Positions 40,101 to 49,371 of a stretch of 64,000 nt of DNA are shown in pieces. Where the stretch lies: the NCBI RefSeq assembly GCF_030867145.1, contig NC_134414.1, positions 67,834,814-67,898,813 of the forward strand. Reading direction: 5' to 3'. The stretch comes from Opisthocomus hoazin (taxonomy: Eukaryota; Chordata; Aves; Opisthocomiformes; Opisthocomidae). Numbering within the stretch: the stretch's first letter is position 1; each line of letters begins with the position of its first letter. A program made the translations under genes and the position numbers. The notes beneath the pieces were generated by a model, which did no database searches, had not been told where the DNA came from, and was given only the letters and a program-made list of their open reading frames with translations.

Positions 40101-42880
40101 CCAGCACCTCACCCATCATCAGCAGATCTAGGCACGGGCAAGGGTACTACCTGCACTCCACTTTCAGTAGGAACTCCAGTTCCACCATCAGCCCCGTGAT
40201 TTTACCTGTAAGGTGACTCCTATGGGTTGCATTATGCCTCAATTAAGCATCACAGTACTTCTGTGAGTCATGTGAAAGACAGATACTATTTTATTTCACA
40301 GATGATAGCTCAGTCAGCTGAATCCAGAACCATTCAGATTATGAATGGCACAATCATGAATACACTGTGGTATATCCTCCAACACTCATCTTTTTCCAAA
40401 ACAAATATTACTTGATTTCTGATCTGATGCGTCATGTAATGATATGCCAACTGTATAATGAGTATGTTTGGTGTTTTTAAACCCCGGGCTTTTTTCCCAC
40501 CAAAATTTCTATTGTGGCTATGAAGATGGAGAGTGCCTCTCAGAAAGACTGAGTTTTCGTTTTCCTTTATTTTGCTAACCATTACACAATTTTAAGCTTT
40601 TCTGCAAAAAAGAAAATTGACAGTGCCCACAGAATCAAAACGAGCGTGCTGCTGACTGAGCGAGCATTTGATCAATGCATCACAGCAAAGCTGAAGAGAA
40701 AGGCTAAAGAACGAGGTATAACATTTTAAACCTAAGCAGTAACATTGTTATGCTTACTTTGTGAGGCACTATTTTATGTAACAGATCCTTATTCCACTCT
40801 AGATGGATAACAACTGTGAATTACAATTTTATTTTCCACTTAGCAGAGCCTATTGACTTGGACTAGTTCTTGCCAGGGAACCAGTTTCATAATAAAGGCA
40901 GTAAAATCTGATTTTGTGCTTGTTTGATAATTAATAGTACAGTGTCAGCAGCAGTGCAAAATGCAAGTATGATGTTTTTTTCCTCTGCAAGCTATAAAAG
41001 ATGGGTTATAAGTCAATGACTTTATGCTGAGTGTCGAAGGCACACGTCATTTACTAAAAGGAGTTTATCAGACTCAGTGGAGACTGTTACGTTTGTGAAG
41101 GCATGTGTGCAAGGCCCTCCTGTTAACCCCGTACCCTTGTCCCCAAGCCTCGCCACACAGATACAGTCACACCAGCAGCCATTTTTTCCCCCCCAGTGGA
41201 GACAGCGTTTATAGCAACACTGCATTTCCCTTATTGCTAAAACAGGGACAAAAACAGGTGTGTGGGGGTGTCAGTATACATGCTAGTTATAAATATATAT
41301 ATAATTATATATATATGTTTATCACAGATGGAAAACAGAGGCACAGAAATTAAAATGCCATGTAAACTTGACACTATTGAATTATTTTTCTTATCACCAT
41401 CTTCCAGTATTTACCAAGCCTAGAACAAAAACAATAGCCTTAGCCTTAACTGAGCTAGTGTCACAGCTCTAACAGACAGTCTTACCAGACAAGCTTTCAG
41501 CATAGACCAGACCCGAGCACCTCATAGCCATTAACAGTGTGGAGACCCTGGCGACAACCCACCGAGACGACCCAGTGAAATCCCCGTGTGCAAGCACAAA
41601 ACAGGGAGTGGAGTGTCAACCCATCCCAGCATGTGTGTGCCTCTGAGTACGCAGGACTACCTCCTCTGAAGTGGTTCACAGAACGTAAATGCAGCATTAG
41701 GCTCAAGTGATCTACCTGAGGAGTCAGAAGATGCTCACACTCTCCACCACAGGCACTTCTGTCTTCTGCTGGACCAAGTAACACTCCCAAGGACATCTGT
41801 TGCAGAGTCAGGAGGTGAAACTAAGTGCCACTGTGTGACTTTCCCTCTGAGGTCAACTTGCAGCAGATTCCGTAGACTACAAAATGAGCTCCTTCAGCAC
41901 GAAGTCATGATAGCCCAACCATTCCACAGTGTCTAGGGCTTTCTGTACGTCCAGTTTCAGAACACTTGTGCCATTGCAACACATACGGCGCCTTTGCCAT
42001 ATGGTCTTTTTTCCCCCGATTATTCAGAAAGGCATAAATAATTTGACAAACAGGAATTGCGTGACCAATACCACCAATAACTGGCTGCCTTTCTTCAATG
42101 AAAATTCTATGACAAATTGGAATCTGTGTTAAAGTGACAAATGCCTCTTTGCCCTCTGTGGACCTTCCCACCTTCCATGGATGATAAGGCTATTTATGCA
42201 CTGCTAACAAATCGAAAGGTCCTTCACTTTCAGGGTGCCTGGGCTTTGTCAAAAAACGAAGGTATTATTTATTAAATGAGAGAATAGGTTATCCTAGTGA
42301 CAATGAGAGCGACACTACCACAGATATCGTATTAAGGCTTGCATCACCTGCACTTGTTGGCCCGCATCTCCCTTAACTTCAGGCGCAGTAAAGCAGGGAC
42401 AGGACGATGCACGGCCCCACCAGAAGAATCATGCAGAGCTGTTCTGACTTTGCAGCATTTCTAATTCTTTGCTGTTCTCCCAACGCTTTCCATCTCCTGT
42501 CCCTTCTTGCTCAGCCCCACCAGCCCCGGCTTGCCACTCCCTCTCCTCAGGAGCAACAGCAACAGCACCCAGAAGGCTCCAGATACCTCTAGAGCCCAGA
42601 AAGCTCAGGTTTTTGCTCTGGCTCTGTCCACAGTATAAATTCACTCGATTCCAATAATGTCTGGGAATTATTTGCATGGGTATAATCTCATCTCCCAGAT
42701 CATCCAGGCAACCTGGCTACTGCACCTGGCTGAAGCTCACTGACTTCCAAGGGCATAAGACCCTCATGTTCATTAAAATCTGCCGATATATGTAAGAGAA
42801 AGTCTGGGAAAGAAGCAGGTTAACAGAAGTCAGTGTATTATAAGGAGCTTTCTTTCCTGTAAACCACTAGCAATCAGGGT
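37141..42880. other. Intergenic, no gene seen
   Basis: Noncoding sequence between the CpG-rich patch and the EFNB2 poly(A) region. A C-rich stretch at 39.9-40.2 kb opens frames up to 143 codons in several registers at once, which is typical of base composition rather than coding. The AT palindrome at 41.3 kb is the only distinct element. Confidence 0.6.
41292..41316. repeat. (AT)n palindrome
   Basis: AT repeats flank a central ATAATTAT, giving a self-complementary stretch of about 22 bp that could extrude as a cruciform. Confidence 0.85.
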
Positions 42881-42933
42881 GGAGAGATGGGGAGAGGGGG
42901 GAGAGAGAGAGAGAGAGGAGGGAGGGAGAGAGG
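42881..42933 (+). repeat. Polypurine (GA/GGGA)n tract
   Basis: The + strand is purine only from 42889 to 42933 (45 nt) with one T interruption before that. It includes (GA)8 flanked by G-rich pieces. On the EFNB2 strand it is pyrimidine-only and lies about 90 nt past the inferred cleavage site. Tracts of this kind can form triplex DNA. Confidence 0.9.
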
Positions 42934-42953
42934 CAGGCTAGGTGGCTTGCTTA

Positions 42954-42959
42954 TTTATT
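42954..42959 (-). promoter_or_regulatory. Alternative most-distal poly(A) signal AATAAA
   Basis: On the minus strand AATAAATAAG lies about 80 nt beyond the preferred signal and directly before the polypyrimidine (minus-strand) tract. It could serve as a slightly longer 3' end, or it may be chance in A/T-rich sequence. Confidence 0.3.
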
Positions 42960-43039
42960 TTAATCTTTGAAAAAAGAAAAAAATGGCAAAACAAAAGAAG
43001 AAAATACTTAGACGGCAAGTTTCCATAGGAAAAAAATAT

Positions 43040-43045
43040 TTTATT
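43040..43045 (-). promoter_or_regulatory. EFNB2: Likely distal EFNB2 poly(A) signal AATAAA
   Basis: On the minus strand this reads AATAAA inside AAAAAAATAAAATATTTTTT, 10-25 nt before a CCTATGG sequence where cleavage is inferred. A pyrimidine-rich (CT)n tract follows about 90 nt further downstream. It is the best candidate for the main 3' end because the 3' UTR length then matches that known for the gene. Confidence 0.65.
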
Positions 43046-43192
43046 TTTTTAAGAACAAATTCAGTTTGAAACAGACGTGGAATGTGATTTTCATAATTTT
43101 CGTTTTCTGGGAACTAATTGCAATGTGGAACTAAAGCAGATTTCAAACTTATGACCGGCTAGTTTTAAAACAGAACGAAACAATCAAACAAA

Positions 43193-43225
43193 CAAAACAA
43201 AACAAAACTAAAAAAAAAAAAAAAA
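43193..43225 (-). repeat. Poly-U and (GUUUU)n tract near the end of the EFNB2 3' UTR
   Basis: The + strand reads repeated AAAAC units followed by A16 (43210-43225); in the transcript this is U16 followed by GUUUU repeats. Such U-rich stretches can bind ELAV-type proteins. On the + strand it could be mistaken for a retroposon tail, but no recognisable retroposon body adjoins it. Confidence 0.6.
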
Positions 43226-43539
43226 GAAGAAATTATTTATAACTCAAGCATAATACTGTGTTACTTACAAACTGGACAAAGAAATCCTTAAATAAATATT
43301 CATGGTACACAATTTCAGCACAAATATGCGGCAATTTGGCAACCTTTTATACCATTTTTTTCCTCAATACAGTGCAAAGGGGAATGACACTGCCTTTAAA
43401 CAAGCTGTAGCTAAATACATTGCAAAATTCAAATTTTATACAAAACATCTTGCTAGGACTTTATAAAAAACAAACATTGCTCTATATACACAATCTGGTT
43501 AAGAAAAGCCATTTTTGTCTTATTTTCATGTGTTTTTTT

Positions 43540-43545
43540 TTTATT
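43540..43545 (-). promoter_or_regulatory. EFNB2: Candidate proximal poly(A) signal AATAAA
   Basis: On the minus strand TTAAATAATAAAAAAAAAAC contains AATAAA about 500 nt upstream of the preferred distal signal. Use would shorten the 3' UTR and remove the poly-U tract but keep the Pumilio-type motif. The signal is visible; use is inferred. Confidence 0.3.
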
Positions 43546-43606
43546 ATTTAAAAAGGTGAATAAGGCTACTGTAACACCCCAAATCCATATACAGTAAATC
43601 TGAACC

Positions 43607-43614
43607 TATTTACA
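43607..43614 (-). promoter_or_regulatory. Pumilio-type motif UGUAAAUA in the EFNB2 3' UTR
   Basis: The transcript strand reads TGTAAATA exactly, a match to the UGUANAUA element bound by PUM proteins. An 8-mer of this degeneracy can occur by chance in 3.4 kb of A/T-rich sequence, so only the match is asserted. Confidence 0.35.
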
Positions 43615-44693
43615 GCATCTTCACTTAGACATGATGGTGCAAATTCCAAGTCGGTTGACTAGGGATGATCATACAAGCAAGGCATTTACAGTAACTTTTC
43701 AAAGCTGGACCAATGTCAAATAAGGGAACAGTTGGTAGATTGTCATAATTCTGCACCAGACACAAAACAGACGCACAGTACATTTTTTTTTTTAATTGGT
43801 TGCAGGTTGCTCTTGAGCAATTCGTCTGATTTTTTTTTTCACAGTTTAGTACATAACTAGAATGTAGCCAACTAATGGAGCATAGATTTGATTTAACAAA
43901 AATCAGTATCAGCAAACCCATCTTTTTCCTTCCTCCCCCTCCCCCAAAATAAAATCTTAATGACTTACAAGAGAACCTTGTATGGATGGATTCACAGAAA
44001 GGAAGGGTTGTTGAAAAGAATTACATATGTACTGTAGTTAGTCACCATGGTAACCTTCCACAGAACCATGGCTTGGGATTTTTTGTTTTGTTTCTCTCTT
44101 TTGGACCAACATCCCAATATCATTTTCAGGTTCAGGAAACAGAGAGAGTGATCATTTCTACAACAGATTTTTTTCTATTCTTTTTTTTTTTTTCCTTGCA
44201 GGTGCTCACCGGAGGTCTGAGAACCCCAAAATGCTGTTGCTACATTTTCTTTCCAAATCAGAAAGCAAAGTGTTACCATAGTAACATGACTATGTTAGAA
44301 ATGTCTATTTGCATAGCACATATAAAAGTAGAGGTTTTTTTATTTCCTTCCCAGGGTGGGAGCTTTAAGGGAATAGCCATGCTAAAGAGAAAACTTTAAC
44401 CTGAAACCCCCCTCTACGAACCTCAACAAAATCTACAGAACACATTAGCCCATAAGGCAAGGGAAAACACGAGACAGAAAATAAATGCCGGCACACCTTG
44501 TCCTTGTTCAGTACGTGATGCAGTAACATTGACTTCCTGATGATTTTGGGCCTTATATTTCCTAGTTTTCTCCTACGAGATGCTTTGGATTTTTTTTTTT
44601 TAATATGCTCCCATTATTACTTTTGGATGGCTGATGTTTTTCCCAGAAGCAGTTTCTTTTTTTAAAAAATGTGTATATATATAAACATACATA

Positions 44694-44719
44694 TGTGTGT
44701 ATATACATATATACACACA
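44694..44719 (-). repeat. Near-perfect inverted repeat (hairpin) in the EFNB2 3' UTR
   Basis: Twelve bases of one arm (TGTGTGTATATA) pair with the other (TATATACACACA) with only two bases between. Read as RNA this gives an 11-bp or longer UA/UG-AC stem with a tiny loop. It sits in a wider alternating purine-pyrimidine stretch at about 44671-44733 of TA, TG and CA dinucleotides, so it probably arose from a compound microsatellite. Confidence 0.7.
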
Positions 44720-44949
44720 CGCATATATATGTAAAATGATGACAAGTTAAGACTATTTAATTGCCGCAAACGAATTTCACATCTTCTGGTGTAGATTCTG
44801 TGCAATCTCAAAACATATATTAGTAAAAAAAGCAAACCAAAACAAAAAAGAACGAACAAACGAAAGAAAAACTCTCACTTTATATCCCTTGTGTTCTATA
44901 CACCTATTATAAATAAGACATATCTTCCTTCTTGATCTCAGCATCATAA

Positions 44950-44960
44950 TTTATTTTATT
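44950..44960 (-). promoter_or_regulatory. EFNB2: Overlapping pair of candidate proximal poly(A) signals
   Basis: The minus strand reads AATAAAATAAA, two AATAAA hexamers sharing one A. If used, the 3' UTR would be about 1.5 kb, excluding the UA/UG hairpin and Pumilio motif downstream. Similar single hexamers occur at 45343-45348 and 44338-44343. Confidence 0.3.
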
Positions 44961-45575
44961 CTTACGGACTGCAAGAGGTTTGCCATATGTGCTTTAACTT
45001 TGCAACAGAGCACCAATGAACGGCTGTGTCAGTCACAGTACCTACACTCACCGTGCAGGGACAGCACTACCATAAACCAAAGTGTCAAAAGGCTCAGTCA
45101 GAAAGACATGCTGTCTTACTTTTAGAGATGAGAAAGTTTTTTTTCTTCCACAACTTTACCAGTGATAGAATTACAGCTCATTTGACCCGTTGGCTTATAA
45201 TCATCTTGGTCAGATTTGGCTCTCTGCTATTTTCTTAAATGCTTTCCCTGTGTTTAGTATAATGTGATAGTATAGCAGCTGAGTCTGCTTAAAAGTCATC
45301 CAAAGCAGACTACGTTTTCGCTACAGCTTCAAAGCTGTATATTTTATTGCCAGTACCACAACAGCCCTGCCCTAATATATCCTCAGTGGCCTGCTATTGT
45401 CTTGTCCTCTCCAAGCTTGTTCACTTACTAACAATACCCCTTTGTTCTACCGTACTGAAGGTACTATTTTTTCCTGCACACTGGTATTTGATAACCATGA
45501 ATTCCTTCAAATGCAGCCCTAATCCACTGCGCGTGTTATTGTGTCTCCTACTTGCCTCTTAAAACTTAGCATACC

Positions 45576-45582
45576 AAAGTGC
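45576..45582 (-). promoter_or_regulatory. miR-17/20/106-family seed match in the EFNB2 3' UTR
   Basis: The transcript strand reads GCACTTT, the 7-mer complement of the miR-17/20 family seed AAAGUGC. Regulation of ephrin-B2 by miR-20b has been reported in mammals as far as I recall. Whether this site corresponds to a conserved one cannot be told without alignment. Confidence 0.35.
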
Positions 45583-46427
45583 TGTGCTACCTAAATGTGT
45601 TTTTTTTTCTTTTTTCTTCCCAGCTGCTATTTTTGAGGCAGCAGTATTCGATCGCAAATGCAGTCAGCCATTCCCTCCACCACCCAGTCCTGCTCTTGAC
45701 TTTGTTGACTGCCTAACTTTTTGGCTGGAAGGCTCCTTACTACCAAACACAATTTCTATAAACGCATTACCCATTCGAGTGAGGCTGCTGTAGCAGATGG
45801 ATGGAGCGTGGCTCTCCAAACATTAATGTTCCATTAGTGATTCAGGAGGTGGAGTGAAAGGAAATCTTACGTGAAGGATGGCAGAGCCCCGGATAACAGA
45901 AACAAATGGAACAGTGACAGACTAAAAGCAAGAGAACTTTAAACAAGTCTTACTTAGACACCAAAGTCTGTGTGACAAATCCAGCACGCACTGAGAGAGA
46001 CACACAGAAGTCAGAAGATTGCATTTCAAGCTTGATATGTCCTAGAGCACCTTCCCAGGATGCCTAGAGCTATTAACGTCCACGGATCACTCCATCTTCC
46101 CTTGGCTTTTGTACATGCCTGAGCGCCCGCAGCACATGGCTTTGAGGATGATGAATGTAACAAGAGTACAGCAATCGGAATGGGCATCTTCTACACAAAA
46201 GTCTTCCAGCTTTTAGCGAATACTTTTTCACCGAGATAGGAATTCTACAGACTAGGTAAGCTGTCCAGCTCGCGTCAGCTCCTGGAGAAAGAGCTGTCGC
46301 CTTCTCCCCTCCCTGTGCTTGAGTCAATGCTAACGCACAAGGCGTCATCACAAACCCCAACAGAAAGCATCTGACCAGTGAGTTTCCTCTACGACTCAAC
46401 GGTACCACAGAGTTGGCTGTGTGTTTC

Positions 46428-46810
46428 TCAGACCTTGTAATAAATGTTTGCTGGACTCTGAGGAGGCATCTCTTGAACTATGTACACTGGATGTCCATAG
46501 TCGCCGCTGACCTTTTCATAGTGGGGGCAAAAGACACTGTCTGCAGTCCTTAGAGGAATGATAATGTCACTGGGCTCAGAACCATTGTTGTTGCCACTGC
46601 GTTTTGGGGTGGCTAACGTACTAAGTGAGAGAGTCGTCGTGTGTTGCGGGGAATGCTTCCTGTGTCTTCTCCGGTACTTCAACAAAAGAACCACCAAAGT
46701 GATGATGATGACGATGAAAATGATGCACCCTGATGCAATCCCTGCAAATAAGGCCACCTCTGAACCCAGTATACTGGAATGCCCAGCCTTACTGCCATCT
46801 GTGCTAGATC
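46428..46810 (-). CDS. EFNB2: Ephrin-B2, last coding exon (exon 5): stalk end, transmembrane helix, cytoplasmic tail
   Basis: This exon encodes the membrane anchor and signalling tail of ephrin-B2, the transmembrane ligand of EphB and EphA4 receptors. It acts at the cell surface in artery/vein identity, axon guidance and boundary formation. The exon opens after a CAG acceptor (AG at 46811-46812); its first two bases complete a split glycine codon. In order it shows a short stalk ([18 protein letters not shown]), a hydrophobic helix ([20 protein letters not shown] and following valines/leucines), a basic stop-transfer stretch (KYRRRHRKH), a Ser/Thr-rich linker, and a tail with tyrosines in [20 protein letters not shown]. 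It ends in NIYYKV and TGA at 46428-46430. In the family, the tail tyrosines are Src-family targets that bind SH2 adaptors, and the final YYKV binds PDZ proteins. From memory, the tail looks identical to mammalian ephrin-B2, while the stalk differs. The open frame continues 28 bases upstream into intron 4, but that part is not coding. Confidence 0.98.
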
Positions 46811-48412
46811 CTGGAAAGAATGGAAATACAACAGACAAAAGTTATTGCCATCCTGCGACCCGTTTACGCTGCTTAAAAATGTGTAGAGTAAGCAAGACTG
46901 GAAGAATTAACTGACAGCTAAACTTTGACAAACCAATTACCCTGTTAGATAGCTAAATGCAAACAGCCGAAGTCAGCAATCAATATTAAACAAGACTTTG
47001 TGTCTGCTGGTCTCACTTTTGTGCTGCTCCCAAACCACCCTGTTTCATACATCATCATCCATCAGTGGTGAGGACTGCCACTGACAAGGCCTCCTTTGAT
47101 GCATACCGCATCTTTTAACGGATGCCGGCCAGCCCCGGGCAGCAGGGAGGGGTGGGAGAGGACTGCGAGGGGAAAATAACACAGGGAGATGACAATTCTC
47201 AGGACAAGTGGCACTGTTCAGTGTGACGCTGTTCTTCTGCTATTTTATCTTTCGCATAATGATTTAAGTTAAACCGTCCTTTGTGCCTCTTTACGTGGAC
47301 TGCTCTTGCTTGAACATGAAACAAAGGAGCTTGAGGCAGTGAGGGAGACAAGCAAAACGGGTATGGCATACATCTGTATTAACTTACATTTACTTCAATG
47401 AAAACAACACCACATAGCTGGTAGTCAGGAAGAGCTCATGTGCCCAACGGCCTGTTGAATATTTGGGCCATCACACTGCCGTATTATTTGTGACAAAAAT
47501 TAGATGAGTGCTCACTTGACACTCTCTGACTTGACAATTTGAACCGACCTCCCTCTCTTGACGCTCACTCACAAGTGGAAGAATGCTGCAGATACTATGT
47601 CCACATAACTTTGAACTTTTCCTATTGGAACCTCTGTAGGAAATGGCTGAAGCCTGCCCGTACCAAAGATCCATTAGCCCAGTAACTAATGACAGAGCTA
47701 GCAAGGAAAATTTGCAGCCATTTTCAGGAATCCCAGAATCAACTGTCAGCAAATTTTGCTTTCTACCGTTCCGAACTAAACGCATTTTCTTCCAGAGACC
47801 TTGGGTCTTAAGGGCTAGTTTTTTTCTTGTTCACCTAATGTCTGAAATGCTTCCTGAAGACATTTGCTTGCAACCATCTGTTTATCTTGTTTAGGTAATT
47901 ATTAGAAAAAAAAAAAAAATTGTATTTAGTGAAAGACCAGACATTCATGTGTAGGCTTTACACGGTCAGTTAAAAGATCAGGACATTAATTATAGATGCC
48001 TTGAAATAAACCTTATAAATGGCTGTCGAGAACTACTTGATAATGTATTATACGGGAAGAGAAAGACAGAAAGACTCGTTCATCTGCCAGAGTACTAAAT
48101 GTAAGGCAGCATTTACCATCGTAAAGCTGCTTAGCGAAATGTCCTGTCCAAAAACTTTCCTGTAAATGAGTGATATTCTCACAAGATGTAATTAACTTCT
48201 CCTGCAGAGTGGAAAAGGGGAGAGAGTAGCCGTTGCCAAAACTTGCAGCTTTCGGACACTATCCACCGGAGCATCAGAACTGGCGTTTGCTTCACCTCAG
48301 TAATAAGACATTTGTTTTTCTGGCACTTTAATGCTAAAATAAAACACGTTTGGGGACAAAGCAGGAGCCTCCGCCAGAGCCCCGTCCCAGGCGCGAGGCC
48401 TGCCACACCTAC
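46811..48412 (-). other. EFNB2: EFNB2 intron 4
   Basis: This 1602-bp intron is bounded by GT at 48412-48411 and AG at 46812-46811, phase 1. It contains no recognisable gene or mobile element. A short GC-rich stretch lies near 47120-47180. An A13 run occurs near 47908. Confidence 0.93.
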
Positions 48413-48526
48413 CTGAGTGGTCCTTCACAAAGGGGCTGGTGGTGGAACTCTTCCCATTGGTGCCAGCTTCCTGCTCGGGGCGCCTGGTGGGATCCGTGTG
48501 CCGGGGCAGCCCCGCCAAGTTGGGAT
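48413..48526 (-). CDS. EFNB2: Ephrin-B2, exon 4: extracellular juxtamembrane stalk
   Basis: This 114-bp exon encodes 38 residues linking the folded ephrin domain to the membrane helix. The acceptor is CCCACAG before 48526; the donor is CAG/GTAGGT, with GT at 48412-48411. The entry phase is one base from exon 3 (G + AT = Asp) and the exit phase is one base into exon 5 (G + GA = Gly), matching both neighbours. The protein begins DPNLAGLPRH and continues TDPTRRPEQEAGTNGKSSTT, then SPFVKDHS. The TDPTRRPE and EAGTNG segments are recognisable from mammalian ephrin-B2 (DPTRRPELEAGTNG), whereas the first ten residues and KDHS are clearly different, as expected for a fast-evolving stalk. In the family this region is Ser/Thr-rich and exposed to metalloprotease cleavage; that is known biology, not seen here. 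The length is a multiple of three, so skipping it would keep the frame. The exon is GC-rich compared with its introns. Confidence 0.96.
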
Positions 48527-49272
48527 CTGTGGGAGAGAAACACAACTCATGCAGCTTCAGTGCTTGATGGCACGGAGCCTTAAAAGCCGGCTCTAGGTAC
48601 CTCGTGAGACACGGTTTCGAACAGAAGAATCTTTATGCAAAGGACTGGGAGATATAAGAACGTAATTAAAGCAAAATGGTTATATTAGTTATTTCAGAGG
48701 TTTAAATTGTGAGGCCATCTGCAGAAACTATAGGGACTCCTGTAATTGGCAAGAAAAGCTTTGCAGATGACATTTCAGTCTAACAGAGGAAGCTGATTGA
48801 CTACTAAACCAACTTCTACTTAGAAGAATAATTCTTTCTTCCTGCACAATAGGTTATCTATATGTGAAAAGAGACAATGAACAAAAACCTCTCTGTAATC
48901 AGAATTCATAACAAGCAAACTATAGAAATATTAGCTTCCCTCCTTTCATGTATTTTAAATAATTTTGAACAGCAGAGTTGTGGCTTTTGTTTTTAAAATA
49001 AAAATAAAAATGACTGAAACACACTACTCCCAGGTGACCTTTCCTTCCAGGGATCTCTCCAACGAAGAGATCTTATTGCGTTAACCCTCCTTCTGTAGAA
49101 ATCTGTCAGTAGACGAAGAAGAGAAAATAGGCTTTGCTTTCAGACTATAAGGGAGGAATGACCGCACTAGACTCGGTTGGCTCTCTGCTCTACACCACTA
49201 AAAGAAGCCTGAAAACTAACAGGACACTGAGACTGATCAAAGTGATTTCATGAAACAGCAGATGGTCTTTAC
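48527..49272 (-). other. EFNB2: EFNB2 intron 3
   Basis: This 746-bp intron is bounded by GT at 49272-49271 and AG at 48528-48527, phase 1. Nothing recognisable lies inside it. Confidence 0.93.
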
Positions 49273-49365
49273 CTTGTCCAACTTTCATGAGGATCTTCAT
49301 GGTTTTTGTCTGGCACACCCCTCCCTCCTGGTTATCCAGGCCCTCCAAAGACCCATTTGATGTTG
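49273..49365 (-). CDS. EFNB2: Ephrin-B2, exon 3: C-terminal end of the ephrin receptor-binding domain
   Basis: This 93-bp exon encodes the last strand of the extracellular ephrin (cupredoxin-like) domain that binds Eph receptors. The acceptor is GATCAG, with AG at 49367-49366; the donor is CAAG/GTAAAG, with GT at 49272-49271. Its first two bases (CA) complete a codon begun in exon 2, and its last base G starts the Asp codon finished by exon 4. The 30 full codons read [20 protein letters not shown] then [10 protein letters not shown]. Against mammalian ephrin-B2 as remembered, the only differences are Arg-Ala to Lys-Thr after CQT. The NGS sequon is a potential N-glycosylation site, and the Cys in GVCQT is one of the disulfide cysteines of the family. 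The exon length is a multiple of three. The acceptor's pyrimidine tract is a TATTT-type microsatellite. The upstream partner exon 2 is not in the window. Confidence 0.97.
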
Positions 49366-49371
49366 CTGATC

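Larger units (their letters stand above)
43022..46427 (-). other. EFNB2: EFNB2 3' untranslated region (about 3.4 kb)
   Basis: The 3' UTR starts after the TGA at 46428-46430 and runs without a recognisable gene or interspersed repeat to a poly(A) signal at 43045-43040. The distal boundary near 43022 is inferred from that AATAAA inside an A/T tract followed by CCTATGG, which resembles the end of human EFNB2 mRNA as I remember it; this was not verified. The resulting length of about 3.4 kb fits the long 3' UTR of mammalian EFNB2. Within it are several upstream AATAAA copies (alternative polyadenylation is possible), a poly-U/GUUUU tract near 43.2 kb, a UA/UG-rich hairpin at 44.7 kb, a Pumilio-type UGUAAAUA at 43.61 kb and a miR-17/20 seed match at 45.58 kb. 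Open frames inside it (for example 43986-44399 on the + strand and 46073-46408 on the minus strand) have no recognisable protein and are not called. Confidence 0.75.

Noticed and set aside
39768..40216. Two or three overlapping plus-strand ORFs up to 143 codons in a C-rich stretch
   Set aside because: Several frames are open at once and the products are Pro/Ser-rich with no conserved pattern, which fits base composition.
43193..43225. A16 run preceded by AAAAC repeats, considered as the tail of a plus-strand retroposon or processed pseudogene
   Set aside because: No gene-derived or retroposon-like sequence is recognisable upstream on that strand; it is a simple repeat in the 3' UTR.
44170..44205. 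Strong acceptor-like sequence on the + strand (T-rich tract then TTGCAG), and a similar one at 45600-45624 (TTCCCAG), hinting at an antisense spliced RNA across the EFNB2 3' UTR
   Set aside because: T-run plus CAG is common in A/T-rich sequence; no matching donors or conserved exon was found. Only strand-specific RNA data could revive it.
43986..44399. 137-codon plus-strand ORF
   Set aside because: It lies antisense in the EFNB2 3' UTR, runs through a T-rich tract and has no recognisable protein.
46073..46408. 111-codon minus-strand ORF directly after the EFNB2 stop codon, suggesting a readthrough or second cistron
   Set aside because: It begins 20 nt after the EFNB2 stop codon, has no recognisable domain, and is best explained as 3' UTR sequence.
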